Source of the DNA: an uncultured Collinsella sp.
GTDB lineage: Bacteria > Actinomycetota > Coriobacteriia > Coriobacteriales > Coriobacteriaceae
Length of the DNA: 13,742 bases
Direction: 5' to 3'
Assembly: GCA_905194675.1 (NCBI GenBank)
Contig: CAJJTG010000046.1
Coordinates: 1 to 13,742 of the forward strand
This document shows positions 1-6,770 of this stretch, piece after piece. The notes beneath the pieces are model-generated. The model was not told the DNA's origin. It saw nothing but the letters and a program-made list of their open reading frames with translations, and ran no database searches. Each line of letters begins with the position of its first letter. Position 1 is the first letter of the stretch. The position numbers and the translations under genes are program-made.

Positions 1-580
1 GGGGCCCGCGGGCCGAGGCCGCCGGGGAGGCCGCGGCCGCCTCCACCGCGCCCCCGCCGGCGCTCGTCGAGGCCGAGAACAGGCAGGTCAGGTTCCTGGC
101 CGCCCGGATATCGGAGGCCCTCGACGAGGCCGGGGCCCTCGAGGCCGAGACGGCGGCGCTGCTCGAGGGCGACGAGACCTACGCGTGCCTGCTCGCCGTG
201 CCCGGCATCGGCCCGAGGACCGCGGCGCAGCTCGCGGTGTCGGTCGACATCGGGAGGTTCCCGGACCACGACCACCTGGCCTCGTACTGCGGCATAGCCC
301 CGAGGGTGAGGAGCTCCGGAACGTCGGTGAGGTCGGTCAGGGCGTCCAGGCGCGGCGACGCGAGGCTCAAGTCCCTGCTGATCTTCTCGTGCAACAGCCT
401 GGTGAGGTCCTCGGGGCGCTACGGCGAGTACTACCGGGCCTGCAGGGCGCGGGGCATGGGGCACGGGCGGGCGCTCAAGGCCGTCGCGAGGAAGCGGCTC
501 AGGGCGATATACGCCGTGATGCGCGACCGGGTGCCCTACCGGGAGTAGCCCCGACGGTTGACAAAACTATAGGAACACCC
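1..580 (+). mobile_element. IS110-family insertion sequence, right-hand part
   Basis: The element comprises the transposase 3' half plus a short right end. After the stop codon the very GC-rich sequence gives way to GGTTGACAAAACTATAGGAA (555-574), an AT-rich stretch that looks like the right terminal region, followed by host-like sequence. IS110 elements generally lack long terminal inverted repeats and do not make ordinary target duplications, so the exact junction cannot be fixed from one side; I place it somewhere in 570-600. In the IS110 group the bridge RNA is encoded in the left end, upstream of the transposase, and is therefore outside this window. Confidence 0.6.
3..548 (+). CDS. IS110-family transposase, C-terminal part (5' end outside window)
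   Basis: The reading frame is open from the first bases of the window to the TAG at 546-548, giving 181 residues, so the N-terminal RuvC-like DEDD catalytic domain lies upstream of the window. What is visible is an Ala/Glu-rich helical linker (about residues 1-60), then a helix-hairpin-helix-like segment, VPGIGPRTAAQLAVSVD (about nt 195-248), then YCGIAPRVRSSGTS (about nt 285-326). This order matches the Transposase_20 domain of IS110/IS116/IS902 enzymes, and the RSSG stretch corresponds to the region holding the conserved serine of that family. The tail is Arg/Lys-rich (ARKRLRAIYAVMRDR). IS110 enzymes move circular intermediates guided by a bridge RNA. GC content is clearly higher than in the following gene, consistent with a transferred element. 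The whole enzyme could be intact beyond the edge; truncation here is only by the window. Confidence 0.88.
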   Translation, partial: GPRAEAAGEAAAASTAPPPALVEAENRQVRFLAARISEALDEAGALEAETAALLEGDETYACLLAVPGIGPRTAAQLAVSVDIGRFPDHDHLASYCGIAPRVRSSGTSVRSVRASRRGDARLKSLLIFSCNSLVRSSGRYGEYYRACRARGMGHGRALKAVARKRLRAIYAVMRDRVPYRE

Positions 581-697
581 AATGACTAGCTGCCGGGGTG
601 CGGGCGTGACTTTCGTCCCGTTTGATACTCCGCTGGCCTAGATGTTCGTCATGTGCGCCCGTAAACGTGGGACAATGACGCTGTTGGTATCACAGAC

Positions 698-703
698 AAA
701 GGA
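698..703 (+). promoter_or_regulatory. Ribosome binding site deciding the DUF2207 start
   Basis: AAAGGA lies 7 nt before the ATG at 711. The in-frame ATGs at 642, 651 and 675 lack a comparable site, and a start at 711 puts a classical signal peptide at the very N terminus. Confidence 0.6.
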
Positions 704-710
704 TGTGCCT

Positions 711-2660
711 ATGAACGCCCCCGTTGCCAAGACCTGTCGGCAGCGCCGCCTATTCGCGCGATTCGCTTCCGTCTGCGCACTCGTCGCGCTTGCGTTGTTG
801 CTGCTGCCTGCCGCCGCACACGCCGACGGCTACTCCATGAGCCAAACCTACGTCGGCGCCACGGTCGAGGCCGACGGCTCGCTGACCGTTGTCGAGGGAC
901 GCCAGTTTGATTTCGATGACGACATCAACGGCGTGTTTTGGGAGATCAATACAGGCTCTAACCAGCAGGGCGGCGCGGCGGGCGTCAATGTGCTGAGCGT
1001 CGAGGAAGACGACACCGCGTTTAACAAGGTCGACAGCGCAAACAAAGGCGACAGCGGCGTCTATACGGTTGAGCAGAGCGGTGACGGCGTAAAGATTAAG
1101 GTATTCAGCCCTCACGAGAGCGGCGACAGCGCGACCTATTACGTGAGCTATACCATGACCGGTGCGGTCATGAACTGGGCCGATACCGCCGAGCTCTATT
1201 GGAAGTTCGTGGGTGACGGCTGGTCTGCGGATTCCGACGATGTCGAGATGGAAGTGCGCTTCGCAAATGCCGCTGCCGGGACGGCGGCCGTCAAGGGCGA
1301 TAACTTCCGCGCATGGGGCCACGGCCCGCTGACGGGCGACGTGTCACTCGATGAGGACGAGCCCATGGTCACCTATACCATTCCCTGCGTGCATCAGGGC
1401 GAATTCGCCGAGGCGCGCATCGCCTTCCCCAGCGACTGGGTGCCGCAGCTTGCCGCCTCGGGCGAAGAGCGCATGTCAACGATCCTGAGCGAAGAGAAAG
1501 AATGGGCTGACGAAGCTAACGCCCGCCGCGCTCATGCTCGCATGATTGCCAATGCGCTTGGCGTGCTAAGTGTTGTCGCAGCGGTGGCCTTTACCGGCAT
1601 AATCGTTGTGCTCAAGCTGCGCCACCGCAAGCCCAAGCCGCTTTTCCAGGATGAATATTTCCGCGATGTGCCTTCCGCCGACCATCCCGCCGTGCTTTCG
1701 GCCCTCATGAGCTGGAACGAGGTGCCCGATCAGGCATATATCGCCACGCTCATGAAGCTCACTGACGACCGTGTGATCAAGCTGGAGCAGGCGACCGTGA
1801 CCAAGGCCAAGAAGGGCCTGCTGGGGCGCGAGAAAGAGGAACAGACGCATCGCGTGACGGTAAGCGATGCGGGTTGGAGGTCGGTCAAGAAGGGCAGCGT
1901 CGACCGCGCGGTGCTCAAAGTATTCTTTGCCGGCGTTAAGCCCGATGAAAACGGCGACCGTTCGCGCACGTTCGACGAGCTGCAGCACTACGTCAAGCAG
2001 CACGCCACACCCGTTGGCGACAAGCTCGAGGACTATCAGAACACCGTCAAGGGCAAGTTGGCCGATAACGAGTATGTTGCCTCGGACGGCATTGTCGCTA
2101 TGGTGTTTGGCCTGGTCCTAGGCATTCTGATTGCCTTTATTCCCGTGGGATCCATCTTCTTTACCGATGGCGCGGAGGCAAACATTATCGCCGCGTTTAT
2201 CTCGGTGCCCATCGTGCTTGTAGGCATTGGCTTGAGCCTTACCTTCCGTCGCTTTACGCCGGAGGGTGCCGAGGTGGCGGCCCGTTGCAAGGCGCTCAAA
2301 CACTGGCTGGAGGACTTCACGCGCCTCAAGGAGGCCGTTCCGGGCGATCTGGTGCTGTGGAACAAGCTGCTGGTAATGGGCGTGGCACTGGGCGTTTCGA
2401 AGGAAGTCCTGCGTCAGCTTGCCGAGGCCGTCCCGCCCGAGGTGCGCGAGGCCGATGGATTCTACGACAATTATCCCTGCTACTGGTGGTACTACCATCA
2501 TTACGGTACCGAGTCGCCGCTCGATTCGTTTAACGATGTGTATCACGAGAGCATCAGTGCGGTGGCGTCGAGTTCCGACAGCTCGGGCGGCGGCGGAGGC
2601 GGCGGCTTCTCGGGCGGCGGAGGCGGCGGCGCCGGCGGAGGCGGCGGCGGAACGTTCTAG
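711..2660 (+). CDS. DUF2207 family secreted/membrane protein with poly-glycine tail
   Basis: The protein has 649 residues from the ATG at 711. Residues 1-38 form a signal peptide: basic RQRR, a Leu/Ala-rich core, and a likely cleavage after AHA, before DGYSMSQ. Residues about 40-275 are an extracytoplasmic, acidic, beta-rich domain with an early FDDDINGVFWEIN motif typical of DUF2207 proteins. A transmembrane helix follows at about 279-302 (ALGVLSVVAAVAFTGIIVVL), then a cytoplasmic part (303-460), two more membrane segments (about 461-484 and 490-511), and a cytoplasmic tail. The end (about 625-649) is almost pure glycine, as in many DUF2207 and TPM-domain proteins. Function is unknown for the family; a membrane or envelope role is inferred. 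The gene stands alone between the IS110 end and a strong terminator. Confidence 0.85.
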   Translation: MNAPVAKTCRQRRLFARFASVCALVALALLLLPAAAHADGYSMSQTYVGATVEADGSLTVVEGRQFDFDDDINGVFWEINTGSNQQGGAAGVNVLSVEEDDTAFNKVDSANKGDSGVYTVEQSGDGVKIKVFSPHESGDSATYYVSYTMTGAVMNWADTAELYWKFVGDGWSADSDDVEMEVRFANAAAGTAAVKGDNFRAWGHGPLTGDVSLDEDEPMVTYTIPCVHQGEFAEARIAFPSDWVPQLAASGEERMSTILSEEKEWADEANARRAHARMIANALGVLSVVAAVAFTGIIVVLKLRHRKPKPLFQDEYFRDVPSADHPAVLSALMSWNEVPDQAYIATLMKLTDDRVIKLEQATVTKAKKGLLGREKEEQTHRVTVSDAGWRSVKKGSVDRAVLKVFFAGVKPDENGDRSRTFDELQHYVKQHATPVGDKLEDYQNTVKGKLADNEYVASDGIVAMVFGLVLGILIAFIPVGSIFFTDGAEANIIAAFISVPIVLVGIGLSLTFRRFTPEGAEVAARCKALKHWLEDFTRLKEAVPGDLVLWNKLLVMGVALGVSKEVLRQLAEAVPPEVREADGFYDNYPCYWWYYHHYGTESPLDSFNDVYHESISAVASSSDSSGGGGGGGFSGGGGGGAGGGGGGTF

Positions 2661-2673
2661 CGAGCGCTTGCTT

Positions 2674-2722
2674 TGGGGTGGATCTTTCTGGGCGGTTGCC
2701 AGGGAAGATTCACCCCATTTTT
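2674..2722 (+). terminator. Rho-independent terminator after the DUF2207 gene
   Basis: TGGGGTGGATCTTTC (2674-2688) pairs with GGAAGATTCACCCCA (2703-2717) over 15 positions with about two non-Watson-Crick pairs, and is followed directly by TTTTT (2718-2722). It starts 14 nt after the DUF2207 stop codon. Confidence 0.8.
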
Positions 2723-2769
2723 GTGCATCGAAACGGGCCAATCTTTCCGCTGAGGACCTTCGCGCTAGG

Positions 2770-3007
2770 GGCAGTGGACAAAAAATACCAAATATGAGTA
2801 CTGTTGCTGCGATGGTCGCATATGTTTGCACATAATAATGGGCTTCTAATGAGAGTATTTCTCGTTAGGAGCCCATTTTATTGAACATTTGGGGAGCTAC
2901 GTCAGCACGTGCAGCTGGTCGTCATGCCTACAAGCCTCAAAAATGCCCCAAATCGCTGCTACTAAAAAGGTAACAGTACTCATATTTGATGTTTTTTGAC
3001 CACAGCC
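2770..3007. repeat. MITE-like element: long imperfect inverted repeat
   Basis: The left arm (2770-2807) and the right arm (2969-3007, opposite strand) match at about 31 of 34 core positions. The core of both is CAAATATGAGTACTGTT, preceded by GTGG, one variable base and CAAAAAA. The arms face each other and enclose about 160 bp that themselves hold a hairpin (2837-2877) and the short palindromes TGCGA/TCGCA (2808-2820) and GCACGTGC. No reading frame of interest lies inside. I see no clear target-site duplication at the outer edges. It may be a non-autonomous mobile element, a remnant, or a structured RNA gene; the sequence alone does not decide. Confidence 0.6.
2837..2880. terminator. Hairpin with U-tract, probably a bidirectional terminator
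   Basis: AATGGGCTTCTAATGAGA (2837-2854) and TCTCGTTAGGAGCCCATT (2860-2877) form an 18-bp stem if G-U pairs are allowed, with the 5-nt loop GTATT. The plus strand continues TTTTATT; the minus strand continues TTATTATG. It sits inside the inverted-repeat element and could end transcription of the acetyltransferase gene arriving from the right on the minus strand. Confidence 0.6.
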
Positions 3008-3029
3008 ATTTGCAGGCCCTCTAGGCTAC

Positions 3030-3095
3030 TCATTGGGGACAGACTTAAATGACCAGTCGTTGTGGATCAGTCATTGGGGACGTTCTTAAATGACT
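3030..3095. repeat. Two copies of a short palindromic (REP-like) repeat
   Basis: Copy 1 (3030-3053) and copy 2 (3071-3094) share TCATTGGGGAC, four variable bases and TTAAATGAC, at a spacing of 41 nt. Each copy is an imperfect palindrome, TCATT...AATGA; copy 2 extends to AGTCATT/AATGACT (3069-3095). They lie just downstream of the acetyltransferase stop codon, which is at 3113-3115 on the minus strand. A related unit with the same CATTGGGG core occurs after uppP at 10538. I infer a repetitive extragenic palindrome family. Confidence 0.65.
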
Positions 3096-3112
3096 AGGCG
3101 TGGCTGCTGGGC

Positions 3113-3754
3113 CTAGACAGTTAGGTCGAGTTCGTAGAGGAAGCTTTCGCGCGGCATGGCGTGGCGGCGTTCCTCGCGGTTGGCGCGGTGCGTGGCCGCG
3201 CGCTTAAAGCCGTGCAGCTCGTAAAACTTCCACGAGCAGTTGGAGTCGGTGTACAGGTGCGCCCTTGTCGCCCCACGCGAGGAAAGGTACGAGACCGCGG
3301 CATCGAGCAACACCGAGCCAACGCCCAGGCCGTGGACATCTCGATCAACGGCAAGCAGCGTGACCTCGTTGTCGTGCGGCAACGGGCTGCTCTCGAGCAG
3401 GCGGTTGTTGGTTCGGATGGTTGCGCGCACAAATGAGAGGTACTCGGCGCAGACATCGGGCTCCAGCTCGCGCATCTGCGATAGCAGCGCGCGTTCGGTA
3501 TCCATCCAATGTTCCTTGACGGTGGCGCCGGAGCTCTGTCCCGCACGCGCGAGCGCAATGCCACGCGCCTGACCGTCGATTACGGCAACCTGCGAAAACG
3601 TCGAGGACGAAAGGCAGTAGGCAAGGTCGCACGCGGCCTCGAGGCGGTTGTACTCATCGTTATCCGAATTGTTGTGCCAAAGCTGCTGCAGAATCAGCGC
3701 GATGGCGTCGAAGTCTTCGGTATCAAACGGTCGGTAGAGAACCCGCGAGACCAT
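3113..3754 (-). CDS. GNAT family N-acetyltransferase
   Basis: The protein has 213 residues, starting with ATG at 3754-3752 behind AAAGAGG, four nt upstream. It has the acetyl-CoA binding motif A, VDRDVHGLGVGSVLLDAA (residues 136-153), with the Q/R-x-x-G-x-G/A pattern present as HGLGVG, and a motif B region, YTDSNCSWKFYELHGFKR (168-185), where FYELHGF is characteristic. The N-terminal half is more divergent and probably sets the substrate, which I cannot name. Expected activity is transfer of an acetyl group from acetyl-CoA to an amine in the cytoplasm. It is transcribed alone, away from purH. Neighbouring sequence gives no pathway clue. The fold assignment is firm; the substrate is unknown. 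Confidence 0.85.
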   Translation of the reverse strand: MVSRVLYRPFDTEDFDAIALILQQLWHNNSDNDEYNRLEAACDLAYCLSSSTFSQVAVIDGQARGIALARAGQSSGATVKEHWMDTERALLSQMRELEPDVCAEYLSFVRATIRTNNRLLESSPLPHDNEVTLLAVDRDVHGLGVGSVLLDAAVSYLSSRGATRAHLYTDSNCSWKFYELHGFKRAATHRANREERRHAMPRESFLYELDLTV

Positions 3755-4031
3755 GGTGCCTCTTTCTTTTGCGGATGCATATCGAGCACAGTTCTACCAC
3801 GCTATTGGCATCTAATTATGGTGCCCCTGTGTTCCATGAACTCACCGTGCCCGATGCCGTGTCCATCCCCTCCGCTCGCAAACTTTTTCTGCACAGCCGT
3901 GCGTTGCGGGGTGCATCGATGCGCTCGATGCGCTACATTAAATCAGTATTTTCAATGCCGCTGCGCGAGCGCTGCAGATCGACGTATCACCGACTCACAG
4001 AGCACGGCGGCGTACCAGACAGGAGGACTGC
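3755..4031. other. Divergent promoter region between the acetyltransferase and purH
   Basis: This 277-bp gap must contain outward promoters for both genes. On the minus strand CATAAT (3820-3815) is a plausible -10 box for the acetyltransferase, about 60 nt before its start, without a good -35. On the plus strand TACATT (3934-3939) or TATTTT (3947-3952) could serve purH, again with weak -35 boxes. A perfect 10-bp palindrome, GCATCGATGC (3913-3922), followed by GCTCGATGCGC, lies just upstream and could be an operator. I see no purine riboswitch fold. Confidence 0.35.
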
Positions 4032-5639
4032 ATGGGATCTGATGTGAAGATCGCACGCGCGTTGATCTCGGTTACCGATAAGACGGGCGTCGTCGATTTC
4101 GCACGGACGCTGGTTGACGACTTTGGCGTCGAGATCATCTCTACGGGCGGCACGGCTCGTGCCATCGAGGACGCGGGCGTTCCCGTAACCCCCATCGAGG
4201 AGTTTACGGGCTATCCCGAGATGATGGACGGCCGCGTCAAGACGCTGCATCCCAAGGTTCACGGCGCGCTGCTTGCCCGTCGCGATTCCGAGCAGCACAT
4301 GCAGGAAGCCGCTCAGCACGGCATTAAGCTGATCGACCTGGTCGTCGTCAACCTGTACGAGTTCGAGAAGACCGTTGCCAACCCCGAGGTCACCTTTGCG
4401 GATGCCATCGAGCACATCGACATCGGTGGCCCCTCCATGCTGCGCTCTGCCGCCAAGAACGCCGCGAGCGTTACCGTCATCTCCGACCCGGCCGACTACG
4501 ACGCCGTCCTTGCCGAGATGCGCGAGACCGGCGGTTGCACCACGCTTTCCACCCGTCGTCGCCTGCAGGTGAAGGTCTACCAGACTACCGCCGCCTACGA
4601 CACGGCTATCTCCCGTTGGCTCGCCGCCCAGGCAAGCGACGTGGCGGACACCTCTGCCAAGCTCGAGATCTCGCTGGAGAAGGTCGACGACCTGCGCTAC
4701 GGCGAGAACCCGCAGCAGAAGGCCACGGTCTATCGCTTTGCCGAGGGCTGCGAGAACACCGCGAGCTCTCAGTTCCCGCTTGTGGGCTCCGAGCAGATCC
4801 AGGGCAAGCCGCTCAGCTACAACAACTATCTGGACGCCGATGCCGCCTGGAACCTGGTCCGAGAGTTCGACGAGCCGGCCTGCGTGATCCTCAAGCATCA
4901 GAACCCCTGCGGCTCCGCCGTTGCCGAGGACATCACGGCTGCCTACGACCGCGCCTTCGCCTGCGATCCCAAGAGCGCCTTCGGTGGCATCATCGCCTGC
5001 AACCGCGAGGTACCCTATGAGCTGGTTGAGCATTTCGCCGACCAGAACAAGCAGTTCGTCGAGGTTATCATCGCCCCGAGCTACACTGCCGAGGCGCTCG
5101 AGCGCATGGCCAAGCGCCCCAACCTGCGCGTGCTGGCGACCGGCGGCGTGGACCACGGCGCCCAGGTGGAGCTGCGCTCCATCGACGGCGGCATGCTGGT
5201 GCAGGAGGTCGACCACGTGACCGAGGATCCCGCGACCTTTACGTTCCCCACCGACCGCAAGCCCACCGACGCCGAGATGGCCGAGCTCGAGTTTGCCTGG
5301 AAGGTCTGCAAGGGCGTCAAGTCCAACGCCATCCTGGTCTCTAAGGGCAAGGCCGGCATTGGCATGGGCCCCGGCCAGCCCAACCGCGTGGATTCCGCGT
5401 TGCTGGCCTGCGAGCGTGCCGAGGACTTCTGCGAGCGCGAGGGCGTGGAGAAGGGCGGCTTTGCTTGCGCAAGCGACGCGTTCTTCCCGTTCCGCGACAA
5501 CGTCGACGTGCTTGCCGCGCACGGCGTGACCTGCATCATTCAGCCCGGCGGCTCCAAGCGCGACGACGAGAGCATCCAGGCCTGCAACGAGCATGGCATC
5601 GCAATGGTCTTCACAGGAGCCAGACATTTTAGGCACTAG
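4032..5639 (+). CDS. purH: Bifunctional AICAR formyltransferase / IMP cyclohydrolase
   Basis: PurH carries out the last two steps of de novo IMP synthesis in the cytoplasm: formylation of AICAR with 10-formyl-tetrahydrofolate, then ring closure to IMP. The 535-residue length is normal. The N-terminal MGS-like cyclohydrolase domain shows SVTDKTG (13-19), STGGTA (37-42) and TGYPEMMDGRVKTLHPKVHG (59-78). The C-terminal transferase domain shows DLRYGENPQQKA (220-231), the catalytic KHQNPCG (288-294; Lys288 and His289), DPKSAFGGI (312-320), SNAILVSKGKAGIGMGPGQ (431-449), SDAFFPFRDN (481-490), QPGGSKRDD (504-512) and the terminal GARHFRH. The start is supported by AGGAGG (4021-4026) 5 nt before ATG. 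It stands alone rather than in a pur operon here. No key residue is missing. Confidence 0.98.
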   Translation: MGSDVKIARALISVTDKTGVVDFARTLVDDFGVEIISTGGTARAIEDAGVPVTPIEEFTGYPEMMDGRVKTLHPKVHGALLARRDSEQHMQEAAQHGIKLIDLVVVNLYEFEKTVANPEVTFADAIEHIDIGGPSMLRSAAKNAASVTVISDPADYDAVLAEMRETGGCTTLSTRRRLQVKVYQTTAAYDTAISRWLAAQASDVADTSAKLEISLEKVDDLRYGENPQQKATVYRFAEGCENTASSQFPLVGSEQIQGKPLSYNNYLDADAAWNLVREFDEPACVILKHQNPCGSAVAEDITAAYDRAFACDPKSAFGGIIACNREVPYELVEHFADQNKQFVEVIIAPSYTAEALERMAKRPNLRVLATGGVDHGAQVELRSIDGGMLVQEVDHVTEDPATFTFPTDRKPTDAEMAELEFAWKVCKGVKSNAILVSKGKAGIGMGPGQPNRVDSALLACERAEDFCEREGVEKGGFACASDAFFPFRDNVDVLAAHGVTCIIQPGGSKRDDESIQACNEHGIAMVFTGARHFRH

Positions 5640-5740
5640 GGCTTTCCCAAGCACCCGACCTTGCCCCTCAAACCGTCGCTTGCGTACATTTAGTACGCGG
5701 CGCTCCTCTTTCGGGGCAATCTCGGGCACTTGGAAAACCC
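5639..5740. repeat. About 100-nt hairpin element beginning in the purH stop codon
   Basis: The outer arms 5639-5667 and 5713-5740 pair at about 24 of 29 positions: GGG, TTTCC, AAG, CCCGA and TTGCCCC on the left each have complements on the right in the right order, separated by small mismatches. The centre is a perfect stem, GCGTAC/GTACGC (5682-5687 and 5693-5698), around an ATTTA loop. There is no U-tract, so it is not an ordinary terminator. A hairpin with a similar ATTAA-type loop lies after pcrA (13704-13726). Confidence 0.65.
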
Positions 5741-5769
5741 TTAATGGGATGTTGTTCTATCCCATTAAG
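5740..5769. repeat. Perfect 11-bp hairpin after the purH-linked element
   Basis: CTTAATGGGAT (5740-5750) and ATCCCATTAAG (5759-5769) are exact inverted repeats with an 8-nt loop. They abut the larger hairpin directly. No U-tract follows. It may be a second part of the same element or an operator. Confidence 0.6.
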
Positions 5770-5810
5770 CTGATTGATTGCCGGGCCATATCTTCAAAAT
5801 AATCTCTGCA

Positions 5811-5845
5811 AAAGACGGCCGCTCCGTTTGGAGGGCCGTCTTTTT
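5811..5845 (+). terminator. Rho-independent terminator between purH and the next gene
   Basis: AAAGACGGCC (5811-5820) pairs perfectly with GGCCGTCTTT (5834-5843), with an additional CTCC/GGAG inner stem and a GTTT loop, and a T-run at 5841-5845. The minus strand also leaves a run of T after the stem, so it may act in both directions. Confidence 0.85.
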
Positions 5846-5853
5846 GGTATAAG
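5845..5853 (+). promoter_or_regulatory. Extended -10 promoter overlapping the terminator tail
   Basis: TGGTATAAG (5845-5853) fits an extended -10 element (TGn plus TATAAG). The -35 region falls in the terminator's right arm (CGTTTG at 5825-5830, or TTTGGA at 5827-5832 with a 15-nt spacer). Transcription would begin near 5860, leaving almost no leader for the ATG at 5862 but a normal leader for the ATG at 5886. Confidence 0.5.
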
Positions 5854-5873
5854 AGGACGGAATGACTAACACG

Positions 5874-5878
5874 AAAGG
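5874..5878 (+). promoter_or_regulatory. Ribosome binding site favouring the 5886 start
   Basis: AAAGG lies 7 nt before the ATG at 5886. The alternative ATG at 5862 also has AAGAGG (5851-5856) 5 nt upstream, but that site overlaps the predicted -10 box and would scarcely be in the transcript. Confidence 0.45.
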
Positions 5879-5885
5879 TATGACC

Positions 5886-6593
5886 ATGCCCCAGATTGAT
5901 GATGCCGAGCTGTTTGGCAATGCCGAGGATCAGCGTGCGTACGAGGACTTTTGCGCCAATCAGGAGGCGGTCGAGAAGTTTACGCTCGACAAGCCCGCGC
6001 TTGTCTGCCGTTGGCGCATGTCCAACAAAAAGGTGCCCATGCTCAACCGTCACATCCGCGCGCTGTCCGAGCGCTTGGTGCAGGGCGAGCCGCTTACCCA
6101 CAACATGCTCAGCTGGGCCAAGCAGCACGTTGAGTGGTCGCTTGCCGAGGGCGATTACACCGCGCACGACGGCGTACTCATGCTGGTGATCGACACCAAC
6201 GGCAACGCCGCCATGACGGTGGGGGAGTACGAGCCGCTGGCCGACACGTCGGCCAAGGCACTGCGTGCCCGTTCTGCCGAGGCCCGCTCCGAGGCCGACG
6301 AGACCGGCGTGGCGCCCGAGCTGCTTGCTGCTGTCAACGACGGCGAGCTGGCCTTTGTGGCGCCGGCGGACGAGTGCCTGTGCGGCACGGCGACGCTCAT
6401 TGAGCAGCTGGCCCAGACCAAGAGCATCCCAGTCACGCGCGTGGACATTCCCGCTCAGCTCAAAGGCGCGCTGTTCCTGGTGAGCGACGAGCACGGCGTG
6501 GTTCCCGCAACCGAGACGGACGCCGCTGAGTCCGATGCCGCCACGGTCGCCTTCTTCGCCGACGGCTACGAAAAGCTCCGCGCCCGCCGCTAA
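5886..6593 (+). CDS. Conserved-looking protein of unknown function
   Basis: I do not recognise this gene. From the preferred ATG at 5886 it has 235 residues; starting at 5862 would add eight. It is soluble and acidic, without signal peptide or membrane segments. Residues 35-60 (DKPALVCRWRMSNKKVPMLN) are the most basic part. A hydrophobic strand with a turn, GVLMLVIDTNGNAAMTVGEY (96-115), precedes an Ala/Glu-rich helical stretch (119-150). The C-terminal half has CLCGT (164-168) and GALFLVSDEHGVVPATE (194-210), suggesting an alpha/beta fold. Codon use is like that of neighbouring genes and argues for a real, resident gene. It has its own promoter behind the purH terminator and ends in a set of hairpins, so it is probably monocistronic. 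Confidence 0.75.
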   Translation: MPQIDDAELFGNAEDQRAYEDFCANQEAVEKFTLDKPALVCRWRMSNKKVPMLNRHIRALSERLVQGEPLTHNMLSWAKQHVEWSLAEGDYTAHDGVLMLVIDTNGNAAMTVGEYEPLADTSAKALRARSAEARSEADETGVAPELLAAVNDGELAFVAPADECLCGTATLIEQLAQTKSIPVTRVDIPAQLKGALFLVSDEHGVVPATETDAAESDAATVAFFADGYEKLRARR

Positions 6594-6636
6594 ATGATTT
6601 TTCTGGGACGGGGATTTAATAATCATTTGATCCCCG
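6592..6636. repeat. Two interleaved inverted repeats at the end of the unknown gene
   Basis: AAATGATT (6592-6599, overlapping the TAA) pairs with AATCATTT (6621-6628). CGGGGAT (6609-6615) pairs with ATCCCCG (6630-6636). The two stems are interleaved, so they exclude one another or would form a pseudoknot. There is no clear U-tract downstream. Confidence 0.5.
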
Positions 6637-6732
6637 CGCCCGTTGCGAGCGAGGGGCGAGCCAAACGCTTTCGTTCGCGAACAGTTCTGTCACCTTGGTG
6701 CCGCGTGGGGCGCGTGCCTGCGGCTTCGCGGT

Positions 6733-6738
6733 CATAAT
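6733..6738 (+). promoter_or_regulatory. Possible -10 box of the two-component operon
   Basis: CATAAT lies 32 nt before the regulator start and is followed by GGGACA. The same TAATGGGACA string occurs before uppP (9336-9345). The -35 position (about 6710-6715, GCGCGT) is poor, so this rests on the -10 and the shared context. Confidence 0.35.
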
Positions 6739-6770
6739 GGGACAAGACAACCAAGAGGGGAGCGGAATCC

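Noticed and set aside
185..589. Alternative-frame plus-strand ORF across the transposase end
   Set aside because: The frame ending at 548 carries the IS110 motifs; this one is Arg/Gly-rich noise extending past the likely IS end.
642..710. Upstream start for the DUF2207 gene at 642
   Set aside because: It would bury the signal peptide behind 23 residues; the ATG at 711 has AAAGGA at the right distance.
2419..2835. Plus-strand ORF overlapping the end of the DUF2207 gene
   Set aside because: Its Ala-rich translation comes from the glycine codons read in another frame, and it runs through the terminator.
2661..3112. CRISPR array or tRNA in the longest gene-free stretch
   Set aside because: Only two short repeat copies at 41-nt spacing and facing inverted repeats are present; there is no regular repeat-spacer series and no cloverleaf.
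3755..4031. Purine riboswitch in front of purH
   Set aside because: I looked for a three-way-junction fold with the conserved loop sequences and a terminator or sequestering stem and saw none.
3987..5729. 580-codon open frame on the minus strand opposite purH
   Set aside because: Shadow of the high-GC codon bias of purH. The translation is repetitive Gly/Ala/Val/Leu/His without family motifs, while the plus strand has every PurH motif.
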